From a bacterium UBA2219 (GTDB lineage: Bacteria > Desulfobacterota > Deferrimicrobia > Deferrimicrobiales > Deferrimicrobiaceae), in assembly GCA_002327765.1 (NCBI GenBank), contig DCUH01000139.1, forward strand, positions 1-19,799: a stretch of 19,799 bases of DNA, in the 5' to 3' direction. Under the pieces are notes generated by a model. That model saw nothing but the letters and a program-made list of their open reading frames with translations. It did no database searches and was not told the origin of the DNA. Shown piece by piece: positions 12,932 through 19,799 of the stretch (the first letter of the stretch is position 1; each line of letters begins with the position of its first letter). Position numbers and translations under genes: made by a program.

Positions 12932-14596
12932 TTGAACATACGGGAGATCGTCGAATCCCTGGTGTCTTCCGCGGCGAAGCGGAAGGCCGGGGAATGGGGG
13001 GAGGACGCGGACCTTCCCGTTTTTCTTGAAATTCCGCGGCAGGAAGCGCACGGGGACTTCTCCACGAACGCGGCGATGCAGATCGCCCGGAAGCTGGGGA
13101 GGAAGCCCCGCCCCATCGCGGAGGAGCTCGCGAAGGCGATCCGGGAAGAGGACGGAGGCCGCAGGATCGCGAGCCTCGAAATCGCCGGTCCGGGCTTCAT
13201 CAACATCGTTTTGTCCGAGAAGGCCTGGATGGAGGTAGTCGCCCAGGCCCTGGAGAAGGGGGACCGCTTCGGCGAGTCTTCCAGGGGGGCCGGAGAGAGG
13301 GTCCACCTCGAGTTCGTGTCCGCCAACCCCACGGGCCCGCTGCACGTGGGGCACGGCCGCGGTGCGGCCGTGGGGGACGCCCTCGGACGCATCCTCGAGT
13401 TCACCGGGCACGTGGTGGTCCGGGAATATTACGTGAACGACGTCGGTAACCAGATGGACAACCTCGGCCGGTCGCTCCTCGCGCGATACCGGACCGAGTG
13501 CGGCCGCCCCACCGAGCTGCCGGAGGACGGGTACCGGGGAGAATACATGATCGAGCTCGCCCGGGAGTTCCGGGCGGACCACGGCGACCGGTACGCCGAC
13601 GCGCCGGCGGAGGAGGTGCTCCCGCTGTTCCGGAAGGAGGCGGGCGACCGCATCCTGGCGGGGATCCGGGAGGATCTCGAGACGTTCCGGGTGCGGTACG
13701 ACAACTGGTTCCCGGAACGGGAGCTGCACGCCCGCGGCGAGGTGACCGGCGCCGTCGAGGAGCTCCGCGGGCAGGGTCTGCTCTACGAGTCGGAAGGCGC
13801 GACGTTCCTCCGCAGCCAGGAGATGGGGGACGAGAAGGACCGGGTCCTCGTGCGGGCCGACGGCCGCACCACGTACTTCGCGGCCGACGTCGCGTACCAC
13901 CGGCACAAGGTGCGGGAAGGGTATGACCGCCTGATCGACATCTGGGGGGCGGACCACCACGGGTACGTCGCGAGGCTGCGCGCCGCGCTGCGCGCGCTCG
14001 GGGGGGCCGACTCCGCGCTCGAGGTGCTGCTCGTCCAGTTCGTCACGCTGGTCCGCGACGGAAAGCCCGTCCAGATGTCGACGCGTTCCGGGGAGTTCAC
14101 CACACTTCGGGAAGTCCTCGAGGAGGTCGGCACCGACGCGGCCCGGTTCTTCTACCTCCTGCGCAGCTACCACACGCACCTCGACTTCGACCTGACGCTG
14201 GCGAAGAGCCAGGAGCGGTCCAATCCCGTCTATTACGTCCAGTACGCCCATGCGAGGATCTGCAGCATCTTCCGCGAGGCGGAGGCGCGGGGCGTGACGC
14301 TGGCCGGGAACCCCCCGATCTCCATCCTCACGCTGCCCGACGAGATCCGCCTCATGAAGGCGGTGGCGCGCTTCCCGGACGTGGTTTCAGAGAGCGCGAA
14401 GTCCAGGGAGCCGCACCGGATCCCGTTCTACCTCATCGAGCTTGCGGACCAGTTCCACAAGTTCTACCAGAACCACCGGTTCCTCGGCGAGACGCCGGAG
14501 CGGACGCAGGCCCGCATGGCGCTCGCCAGGGCGGTGAAGACGGTCGTCGCCACGGGTCTTTCCCTGATCGGCGTCACGGCCCCGGAGACCATGTGA
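12932..14596 (+). CDS. argS: Arginine-tRNA ligase
   Basis: This class I aminoacyl-tRNA synthetase charges tRNA-Arg. The start is TTG 12932 with GAGG six bases upstream, giving 554 residues. The N-terminal tRNA-binding domain contains DFSTNAAMQIARKLGRKP. The catalytic domain has HVGH (138-141) in NPTGPLHVGHGRG, YYVNDVGNQ, WGADHHGYV and QMSTRSG (from 381) as the degenerate KMSKS loop, which is common in ArgRS. The C-terminal DALR anticodon-binding domain starts around YVQYAHARICSI and includes the near-terminal FLGETPERTQARMALARA. It overlaps the next gene by 4 nt (GTGA). Confidence 0.97.
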   Translation: MNIREIVESLVSSAAKRKAGEWGEDADLPVFLEIPRQEAHGDFSTNAAMQIARKLGRKPRPIAEELAKAIREEDGGRRIASLEIAGPGFINIVLSEKAWMEVVAQALEKGDRFGESSRGAGERVHLEFVSANPTGPLHVGHGRGAAVGDALGRILEFTGHVVVREYYVNDVGNQMDNLGRSLLARYRTECGRPTELPEDGYRGEYMIELAREFRADHGDRYADAPAEEVLPLFRKEAGDRILAGIREDLETFRVRYDNWFPERELHARGEVTGAVEELRGQGLLYESEGATFLRSQEMGDEKDRVLVRADGRTTYFAADVAYHRHKVREGYDRLIDIWGADHHGYVARLRAALRALGGADSALEVLLVQFVTLVRDGKPVQMSTRSGEFTTLREVLEEVGTDAARFFYLLRSYHTHLDFDLTLAKSQERSNPVYYVQYAHARICSIFREAEARGVTLAGNPPISILTLPDEIRLMKAVARFPDVVSESAKSREPHRIPFYLIELADQFHKFYQNHRFLGETPERTQARMALARAVKTVVATGLSLIGVTAPETM

Positions 14597-15234
14597 GAAC
14601 CGTCAGATACAAAGCCCGCTACCGGCGAGGCGACCCGGACCGGTATTACAACGCCTTCTTCATCCTCGGCGCGCTCGTCGCCGTCGCCGCGATCTTCTTC
14701 ATCGGCTTCCAGGTGGGGCGCGTCGTCGAGAAGGGGGCGATGAAGGAGAAGGGCGCGAAGAAGGCCGACGCCGGGACGAAGGAGAAGATCCGCAAGCAGA
14801 TGACATCGTACTCGGACGAGGCGGTCCGGATCCCGGTCGTCGCCCCTTCCCCTCCGCCACCGCCTCCTCCCCCGGATGCCGACGAGGAGCTGAAAAAGAC
14901 CGAGGCGACCGCAACCTTCCCGGAGTCGCTGACCCGTAAGGACCCCGCCCCGCAGCCGCTGGTCAAGCCGAAGGCGGCGCCGGAATCCGCCGCAAAGAAG
15001 CGGTTCATCCTGCAGGCGGCAGCGCTGAAGACCCGCGAAGCGGCGGAATCGCTCAAAGGCAGGCTGGAGAAGGAAGGCTACAAGGCGAGGGTGATCCTGG
15101 TACCGGGGAAGGGCAAGGGGAATGATCTGTTCAAGGTCCGCGTCGGCCCCCACGGATCGAAGGAGGAGGCGTTGAAGGCGATGAGGGATATCCGGACGGC
15201 ATTGAAGATCGACGTCATCCTGCTGGCCGACTAG
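14593..15234 (+). CDS. Single-pass membrane protein with C-terminal SPOR domain
   Basis: SPOR domains bind denuded glycan strands of peptidoglycan, typically at the division septum. The 213-residue protein starts at GTG 14593, overlapping the argS stop. It has a short basic cytoplasmic N-terminus, one membrane helix (about 21-42: AFFILGALVAVAAIFFIGFQ), a periplasmic linker with a run of prolines (PSPPPPPPPPDADEEL) and a SPOR domain (about 135-211) with RFILQAAALKTREAAESLK and LFKVRVGPHGSKEEAL. The layout resembles DedD/FtsN-like proteins. An argS-SPOR pair is familiar to me from deltaproteobacterial genomes (memory, not checked). Its stop is 9 nt before trpE. Confidence 0.87.
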   Translation: MRTVRYKARYRRGDPDRYYNAFFILGALVAVAAIFFIGFQVGRVVEKGAMKEKGAKKADAGTKEKIRKQMTSYSDEAVRIPVVAPSPPPPPPPPDADEELKKTEATATFPESLTRKDPAPQPLVKPKAAPESAAKKRFILQAAALKTREAAESLKGRLEKEGYKARVILVPGKGKGNDLFKVRVGPHGSKEEALKAMRDIRTALKIDVILLAD

Positions 15235-15243
15235 GACGGAGCC

Positions 15244-16728
15244 ATGATCCTGCCCGGCAAGGAACGGTTTCTCGAGCAGGTCCGGGAGGGCGGCCTGGTC
15301 CCGGTGTGGAGCGAGTTCCACGCCGACCTCGAGACCCCCGTCTCCGCCTACCTGAAGATCGCGGAGAAGTTCCCCGAAGACCACTTCCTGCTGGAGAGCG
15401 TGGAAGGCGGCGAGAAGTGGGCCAGGTATTCCTTCATCGGGTTCGACCCGCACGTCCGTTTCCGCGCCGACGCGACGGGGATCACGGTCAGGAAAGGCGC
15501 GCACACCCGCACCGAGCCCGCCGGAGAGGACCCGCTCGCCGTCCTGTCGTCCCTCCTCGGCGGGATCCGCTACCGGTCGGCCCCAGGGCTGCCCAGGCTG
15601 TCCGGGGGGGCCGTCGGCTTCATCGGGTACGACTACGTGCGGTACATCGAGAAGGTCGGCGGCGACCGGCCGCTGGGCGCCGCGCCCGACGCCATGTTCC
15701 TCTTCCCTTCGCGCCTGGTGATCTTCGACAACGTGCGGCACACGATCATCATCGTCGCGCACGTCGACACGGGGAACGGGGAAGACCCTGCAAAGGCCTA
15801 CGACCGGGCCGTCGTGGCCATCGGGGAGGTCCGCGACATCCTTCGCGCCCCGCTGGTCTGGTCGGACATCCCCGAGGGGGGCGCGGAAGCGGCCCGGTTC
15901 GAGGTGTCTCGAGACGGCCACATGGCTTCCGTGAGGAAGGCGAAGGAGCACATCCGGGACGGGGACATCATCCAGGTGGTCCTCTCCAACCGGTCGACCG
16001 TGAAGACGAAGAGGTCGCCCGCCGAGGTCTACAGGGTGTTGCGGGCCCTTAATCCCTCGCCGTACATGTACCTCCTGAAGATGGGGGAGCTTGCGGTGGT
16101 CGGCTCCTCGCCGGAGGTACTCGTGCGGCTCGAGGGGAACGACATCCAGCTCCGGCCGATTGCGGGGACCCGGCCTCGGGGATGCGACCCGGACGAGGAC
16201 CGCCGACTCGAGGCGGAGCTTTTGTCCGACCCCAAGGAGATCGCCGAGCACGTGATGCTGGTGGACCTCGGGAGAAACGACGTCGGGCGGGTCGCCGAGT
16301 GGGGGACTGTGAAGACGAACGAGCTCATGGTCATCGAGCGGTATTCCCACGTCATGCACATCGTCTCGAACGTCGTCGGGAAGCTGCGCAAGGGGCTCAC
16401 GTCATTCGACGTCCTGCGCGCGGCGTTCCCCGCCGGAACGGTGTCCGGGGCGCCGAAGGTGCGGGCCATGGAGATCATCTCCGAGCTCGAGCCGTTCCGT
16501 AGGGGGATCTACGCGGGGGCGGTGGGGTATTTCGACACGCAGGGGAACATGGATTTCTGCATCGCCATCCGGACCATCGTCATGTCGGGGGGCGAGGCGA
16601 TGATCCAGGCCGGCGGCGGGATCGTCGCCGATTCCGAGCCGGAGCGCGAATGGGACGAGATCATGAACAAGTCCCGGATCCTGTTCCGGGCGGTCGGCGC
16701 CTCGCCGGAGACGGAGGGCACGGGTTGA
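15244..16728 (+). CDS. trpE: Anthranilate synthase component I
   Basis: TrpE converts chorismate and ammonia (supplied by TrpG) to anthranilate, the first step of tryptophan synthesis. The 494 residues are of normal length. The tryptophan feedback site motif LLES (49-52) is present, so allosteric inhibition is expected. The chorismate-binding domain has SPYMYLLKMGELAVVGSSPE, PIAGTRPRG (305-313), HVMLVDLGRNDVGRV and GTVSGAPKVRAMEII. PIAGT and the LLES motif favour TrpE over PabB. The start is ATG 15244, with GGACGGA immediately before it. There is no leader peptide or attenuator in the 9-nt gap. It overlaps the next gene by 4 nt (TTGA). Confidence 0.96.
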   Translation: MILPGKERFLEQVREGGLVPVWSEFHADLETPVSAYLKIAEKFPEDHFLLESVEGGEKWARYSFIGFDPHVRFRADATGITVRKGAHTRTEPAGEDPLAVLSSLLGGIRYRSAPGLPRLSGGAVGFIGYDYVRYIEKVGGDRPLGAAPDAMFLFPSRLVIFDNVRHTIIIVAHVDTGNGEDPAKAYDRAVVAIGEVRDILRAPLVWSDIPEGGAEAARFEVSRDGHMASVRKAKEHIRDGDIIQVVLSNRSTVKTKRSPAEVYRVLRALNPSPYMYLLKMGELAVVGSSPEVLVRLEGNDIQLRPIAGTRPRGCDPDEDRRLEAELLSDPKEIAEHVMLVDLGRNDVGRVAEWGTVKTNELMVIERYSHVMHIVSNVVGKLRKGLTSFDVLRAAFPAGTVSGAPKVRAMEIISELEPFRRGIYAGAVGYFDTQGNMDFCIAIRTIVMSGGEAMIQAGGGIVADSEPEREWDEIMNKSRILFRAVGASPETEGTG

Positions 16729-18347
16729 TCGCGGTCATCGACAATTACGACTCCTTCACCTACAACATCGTCCAGTACCTGTGCGAGCTCGGTGCGGAGG
16801 TGGCCGTGTACCGGAACGACGCGGTCACCGTGGACGAGCTGTCGCGCGTCTCCCCGGCGGGACTGGTGATCTCGCCCGGCCCGGGATACCCCGATGGCGC
16901 GGGCGTCTCGCTCGACGCGATCCGGGCGTTCCAGGACCGGGTCCCGATCCTGGGCGTCTGCCTCGGGCACCAGTGCATCGGGCAGGCCTTCGGCGGCAGG
17001 ATCGTCCACGCGCAGTCGCTGATGCACGGGAAGACCTCCCGGGTCCGGCACAACGGGAAGGGGATCTTCTCGATGGTCGAGAACCCGATGACGGCGACCC
17101 GGTACCATTCGCTCGCCGTCGAGAAGTCGTCGCTGCCGCCCGAGCTCGAGGTGTGCGCCGAGTCGGAGGACGGCGAGGTGATGGGGATACGCCACCGGGA
17201 GAAGCCGGTCTACGGCGTCCAGTTCCACCCCGAGTCCATCCTGACCCAGTCGGGCATGCGGGTCGTCGAGAACTTCCTGTCGCTGATCGACCCGTCCCAG
17301 CCGGTGCTCCGCGAATTCGGGAACATCCGGGAGGCGATCGGAGCCGTCTCCGCTCGCAGGAACATGTCCGCGGACGGGATGCGGGACGCGATGCGGATGA
17401 TCATGGGGGGCGAGGCGACGCCGTCGCAGGTCGCGGCCTTCCTCTCCTGCCTCTCCATGAAGGGGGAGACCATCACCGAGATCGCCGCGGCATCGGAAGT
17501 GATGCGGCAGAAGGCGACCCGGATCATCCTACCCGAGGGCCGGGACGGGCTCGATACCTGCGGGACCGGGGGGGACCGCGCGGGCACGTTCAACATCTCC
17601 ACCACTGTGGCGTTCGTGGCGTCGGGCGCGGGGATCTTCGTGGCCAAGCACGGCAACCGCTCCGTCACCAGCCGGTCGGGGAGCGCCGACGTCCTGGAGG
17701 CTCTTGGGATGGACCTCAACGCCGACCCTTCGAGGGTCCAGAGGTGCCTCGACGAAACGGGGATCACGTTCATGTTCGCCCCGAAGTTCCACGCGGCGAT
17801 GAAGTACGCCATCGGGCCCCGGCGCGAGATCGCCATCCGAACGATCTTCAACGTCCTCGGGCCCATCAGCAACCCGGCGGGAGTCCGGCGCCAGGTGGTC
17901 GGGGTCTTCAGCGAGGAGCTGGGGGAGACGTACGCCCGCGTCCTTGCCGAACTGGGGCACCGGAGGGCGTTCGTCGTCCACGGCACCGACGGCCTGGACG
18001 AGGTCACCCTGTCCGCCCCGTCGATCGTCTGGGACGTGCAGGACGGGAAGGTGAAGCGCTACCTGTTCGATCCCCGGTCGGCCGGGTTCGATTACGCGCC
18101 GCTCGACGCCGTCAAGGGCGGCGACGCCCAGGTCAACGCGAAGATCCTCACGGACGTCCTGTCCGGCGTCTCGGGCCCGGCGCGCCAGGCCGTCCTGCTG
18201 AACGCCGCCTTCGCGATCGTCGCGGGCGGGGCGGCCGAGGACGTCCGGGAAGGGGTGCAGGCGGCGGCCCGTTCGATTGATTCGGGCGCGGCGACGGACC
18301 GGCTGAAGGCGTTCCTGTCCGTGCTGGGGCGCAAGGGCGACCGCTGA
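16725..18347 (+). CDS. trpGD: Fused anthranilate synthase glutaminase and anthranilate phosphoribosyltransferase
   Basis: One uninterrupted frame encodes two enzymes. Residues 1 to about 190 are TrpG, the glutamine amidotransferase: NYDSFTYN, SPGPGYP, catalytic C79 in GVCLGHQ, and H168/E170 in HPES. Residues about 197-535 are TrpD, which joins anthranilate to PRPP: CGTGGD (279-284), KHGNRS (308-313), NVLGPISNPAG and HGTDGLDEVTL. The start is TTG 16725, six bases after GGAGGG (16713-16718) and overlapping the trpE stop; an upstream ATG at 16650 lies inside trpE and is rejected. The linker is very short. Fusion matches E. coli TrpD layout, but many related bacteria keep these genes separate. 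The product is 540 residues. Confidence 0.95.
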   Translation: MIAVIDNYDSFTYNIVQYLCELGAEVAVYRNDAVTVDELSRVSPAGLVISPGPGYPDGAGVSLDAIRAFQDRVPILGVCLGHQCIGQAFGGRIVHAQSLMHGKTSRVRHNGKGIFSMVENPMTATRYHSLAVEKSSLPPELEVCAESEDGEVMGIRHREKPVYGVQFHPESILTQSGMRVVENFLSLIDPSQPVLREFGNIREAIGAVSARRNMSADGMRDAMRMIMGGEATPSQVAAFLSCLSMKGETITEIAAASEVMRQKATRIILPEGRDGLDTCGTGGDRAGTFNISTTVAFVASGAGIFVAKHGNRSVTSRSGSADVLEALGMDLNADPSRVQRCLDETGITFMFAPKFHAAMKYAIGPRREIAIRTIFNVLGPISNPAGVRRQVVGVFSEELGETYARVLAELGHRRAFVVHGTDGLDEVTLSAPSIVWDVQDGKVKRYLFDPRSAGFDYAPLDAVKGGDAQVNAKILTDVLSGVSGPARQAVLLNAAFAIVAGGAAEDVREGVQAAARSIDSGAATDRLKAFLSVLGRKGDR

Positions 18348-18353
18348 CGCCCG

Positions 18354-19130
18354 ATGGGCACCCACCTTTCGAGGATACTCGACGGCGTCCGGGAAGACCT
18401 CGCGTCCCGGAAATCCCGGCATTCCCTCGAAGACCTCGAGAAGATGGCGGCCATCCGGGGGCCCGCGGGGGAACTCGCGCGGACGATACCGGGCGTCCCG
18501 GCGGTCATCGCGGAGATCAAGAGGGCCTCTCCCTCGCGCGGCTGGATACGCCGCGACCTCGACGCCGTGGAGGCGGCCAGGGCGTACATCGCGGGCGGCG
18601 CCTGGGCGGTCTCCATCCTGACGGAGGAGCGGCTGTTCGGCGGGTCGCTTGCGGACCTGGCACGGGTCCGGTGGGAGTTCCCTCACGCGGTCCTTTTGAG
18701 GAAGGACTTCCTGCTCGACGAATACATGCTGGCGGAATCCCGGGCGTACGGCGCGGACATGGCGCTACTCATGGTTTCCGTGCTGGGGGATCGGACCGCG
18801 GAAATGGTGGCCCTCGCCCGGAAGCACCGGCTCGAGCCGCTCGTCGAGGTCCGCGACGAGGAGGAGATGTCGATCGCGGCGAAGGCGGGTGCGCGGTTCG
18901 TGGGGATCAACAACCGGGACCTGGTGACGCTCGCCGTCGACCTGTCCACCTCCGCCCGGCTCCTTCCCCTCGTGCCGGAAGGGGCGATCGCGGTGGTCGA
19001 GAGCGGCATCACCGGGCCGGAACAGGTGGAGAGGTTCCACCGGATGGGGGCGCGGCTATTCCTGGTGGGGGAATCGCTGGTGACCAGCGGGGACCCCGCT
19101 GACACGCTGCGCCGTTATGTGGGAAAATAA
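18354..19130 (+). CDS. trpC: Indole-3-glycerol phosphate synthase
   Basis: TrpC closes the indole ring, producing indole-3-glycerol phosphate. The 258 residues form a single beta/alpha barrel, with no fused TrpF. Characteristic stretches are VIAEIKRASPSRGWI near the N-terminus, LTEERLFGGSLADL, LLRKDFLLDEYML, GINNRDL, VESGI and FLVGESLV. The lysine in EIKRASPS and the lysine in RKDF are the expected catalytic residues. The ATG is 6 nt after trpGD, without a strong Shine-Dalgarno, so it is likely translationally coupled. No trpF lies between it and trpB. Confidence 0.96.
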   Translation: MGTHLSRILDGVREDLASRKSRHSLEDLEKMAAIRGPAGELARTIPGVPAVIAEIKRASPSRGWIRRDLDAVEAARAYIAGGAWAVSILTEERLFGGSLADLARVRWEFPHAVLLRKDFLLDEYMLAESRAYGADMALLMVSVLGDRTAEMVALARKHRLEPLVEVRDEEEMSIAAKAGARFVGINNRDLVTLAVDLSTSARLLPLVPEGAIAVVESGITGPEQVERFHRMGARLFLVGESLVTSGDPADTLRRYVGK

Positions 19131-19159
19131 CCGGATTCCATGGTGAAGGAGCCCGCAGG

Positions 19160-19799
19160 ATGGACTCGAAGATACTGTTGAAGGAATCGGACATCCCCAA
19201 GACGTGGTACAACGTGGTGGCGGACATGCCCTACCCCCCGGCCGCCGTCCTGCACCCGGGGACCGGCAAACCGGTCGGGCCCGAAGACCTGCTCCCCCTG
19301 TTCCCCATGGAGCTGATCGAGCAGGAGGTATCCGCGCAGCGGGAGATCCCCATCCCGGAAGAAGTCCGGAGGATCTACGCCCTGTGGCGCCCCACCCCCA
19401 TGTGCCGGGCGTTCCGTCTCGAGGAAGCGATCGGGACGAGATCGAGAATCTACTACAAGTACGAAGGGGTGAGCCCCGCCGGCAGCCACAAGCCGAACAC
19501 CGCCATCCCGCAGGCCTATTACAACAAGAAGGCCGGCCGGAAGAGGATCGCGACCGAGACCGGCGCGGGGCAGTGGGGCTCGTCCATGGCTCTCGGGGGG
19601 ACGCTCTTCGGCCTCCAGGTGAAGGTCTACATGGTGAGCGTCAGCTTCGACCAGAAGCCGTACCGCCGGATGTACATGGAGACGTACGGGGCGGAAGTCG
19701 TCTCCTCCCCCAGCCGCGACACGAACGCGGGCCGGGCCATCCTGGCGCAGGACCCCCATTCCCCGGGCTCCCTCGGGATCGCCATCAGCGAGGCGGTGG
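19160..19799 (+). CDS. trpB: Tryptophan synthase beta chain, TrpB2 type (3' end outside window)
   Basis: The PLP enzyme joins indole and serine to make tryptophan. The start is ATG 19160, 29 nt after trpC, with GAAGGAG at 19145-19151. The 213 visible residues are about half of a usual 420-450 residue TrpB2. The long N-terminal region (WYNVVADMPYPPAAVLHPGT) and the PLP lysine K111 in YKYEGVSPAGSHKPNTA identify the TrpB2 class, which differs from the AHKIN motif of TrpB1 that pairs with TrpA. ETGAGQWG (133-140) follows. TrpB2 enzymes often act without TrpA or as indole salvage enzymes, so its place in the biosynthetic operon is of interest. Whether trpA, trpF or a TrpB1 follows cannot be seen. 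Confidence 0.93.
   Translation, partial: MDSKILLKESDIPKTWYNVVADMPYPPAAVLHPGTGKPVGPEDLLPLFPMELIEQEVSAQREIPIPEEVRRIYALWRPTPMCRAFRLEEAIGTRSRIYYKYEGVSPAGSHKPNTAIPQAYYNKKAGRKRIATETGAGQWGSSMALGGTLFGLQVKVYMVSVSFDQKPYRRMYMETYGAEVVSSPSRDTNAGRAILAQDPHSPGSLGIAISEAV

Noticed and set aside
11471..14251. 926-codon open frame on the - strand opposite the GGDEF gene and argS
   Set aside because: It spans two unmistakable + strand genes and the promoter between them, has an Arg/Pro/Val-rich antisense composition with no recognisable domain, and such long antisense frames are expected in GC-rich DNA.
14464..16359. 631-codon open frame on the - strand opposite argS, SPOR and trpE
   Set aside because: A shadow of conserved genes, low-complexity composition and no domain.
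16650..16724. ATG 16650 as the trpGD start
   Set aside because: It lies deep in trpE, and the added residues are not TrpG-like. TTG 16725 follows GGAGGG and starts the conserved IAVIDNYDSFT.
1..19799. Search for CRISPR arrays, tRNA or rRNA genes, insertion sequences or phage genes
   Set aside because: No regularly spaced repeats, cloverleaf-like segments, transposase or integrase motifs were seen on either strand by eye.

Overview
The window is a GC-rich bacterial chromosome segment in which every gene I accept lies on the + strand. Genes are packed tightly, often with start/stop overlaps of a few bases. The order secY-adk-map-infA-rpmJ-rpsM-rpsK-rpsD-rpoA-rplQ is the 3' end of the classical spc/alpha ribosomal region. 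That order, with a Cys-containing (zinc) S4, a long zinc-lid adenylate kinase, a Feo cluster with a DtxR-FeoA fusion, a PEGA lipoprotein-like gene and a TrpB2-type tryptophan synthase beta chain, fits a deltaproteobacterial-type anaerobe (Desulfobacterota/Desulfuromonadota-like). The taxonomic call is inference. No gene here is a species marker I can identify.

Region 1 (1-5795), translation and transcription machinery: the C-terminal half of SecY, adenylate kinase, methionine aminopeptidase, IF-1, L36, S13, S11, S4, RNA polymerase alpha and L17. It closes with a strong intrinsic terminator at 5764-5795. An AT-rich pocket with a perfect TATAAT sits just before infA. Small hairpins precede rpsM and rpsD and are candidate translational operators.

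Region 2 (5819-12859), iron and envelope cluster: a sigma70-like promoter (TTGACG, 17-nt spacer, TATTTT) abuts a Fur-box-like inverted repeat. It drives a Fur-family gene, feoB, a small eight-cysteine protein, a DtxR-type regulator carrying a C-terminal FeoA-like domain, a secreted PEGA protein, an FtsB/DivIC-like division protein and a membrane GGDEF diguanylate cyclase. All seven genes overlap or nearly touch, and I see no terminator among them. Two iron-type regulators therefore flank one ferrous iron transporter, and a tiny unassigned metal-ligand-rich protein sits between the transporter and the second regulator. This is the most interesting part of the window.

Region 3 (12867-19799), argS and tryptophan biosynthesis: a good promoter (TTGACA, 17-nt spacer, TAAACT) precedes argS, followed by an inner-membrane SPOR protein, trpE, a fused trpGD, trpC and the start of a TrpB2-type trpB cut by the window end. 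There is no room for a trp leader or attenuator before trpE (9 nt gap), so the trp genes seem to be read from upstream and held in check by TrpE feedback inhibition or by a promoter not obvious here.

No tRNA, rRNA, CRISPR array, insertion sequence or phage gene was seen. There is no gene-free stretch over 300 bases; the longest gap is 5704-5889. Seven of the 22 genes with visible starts use TTG or GTG.
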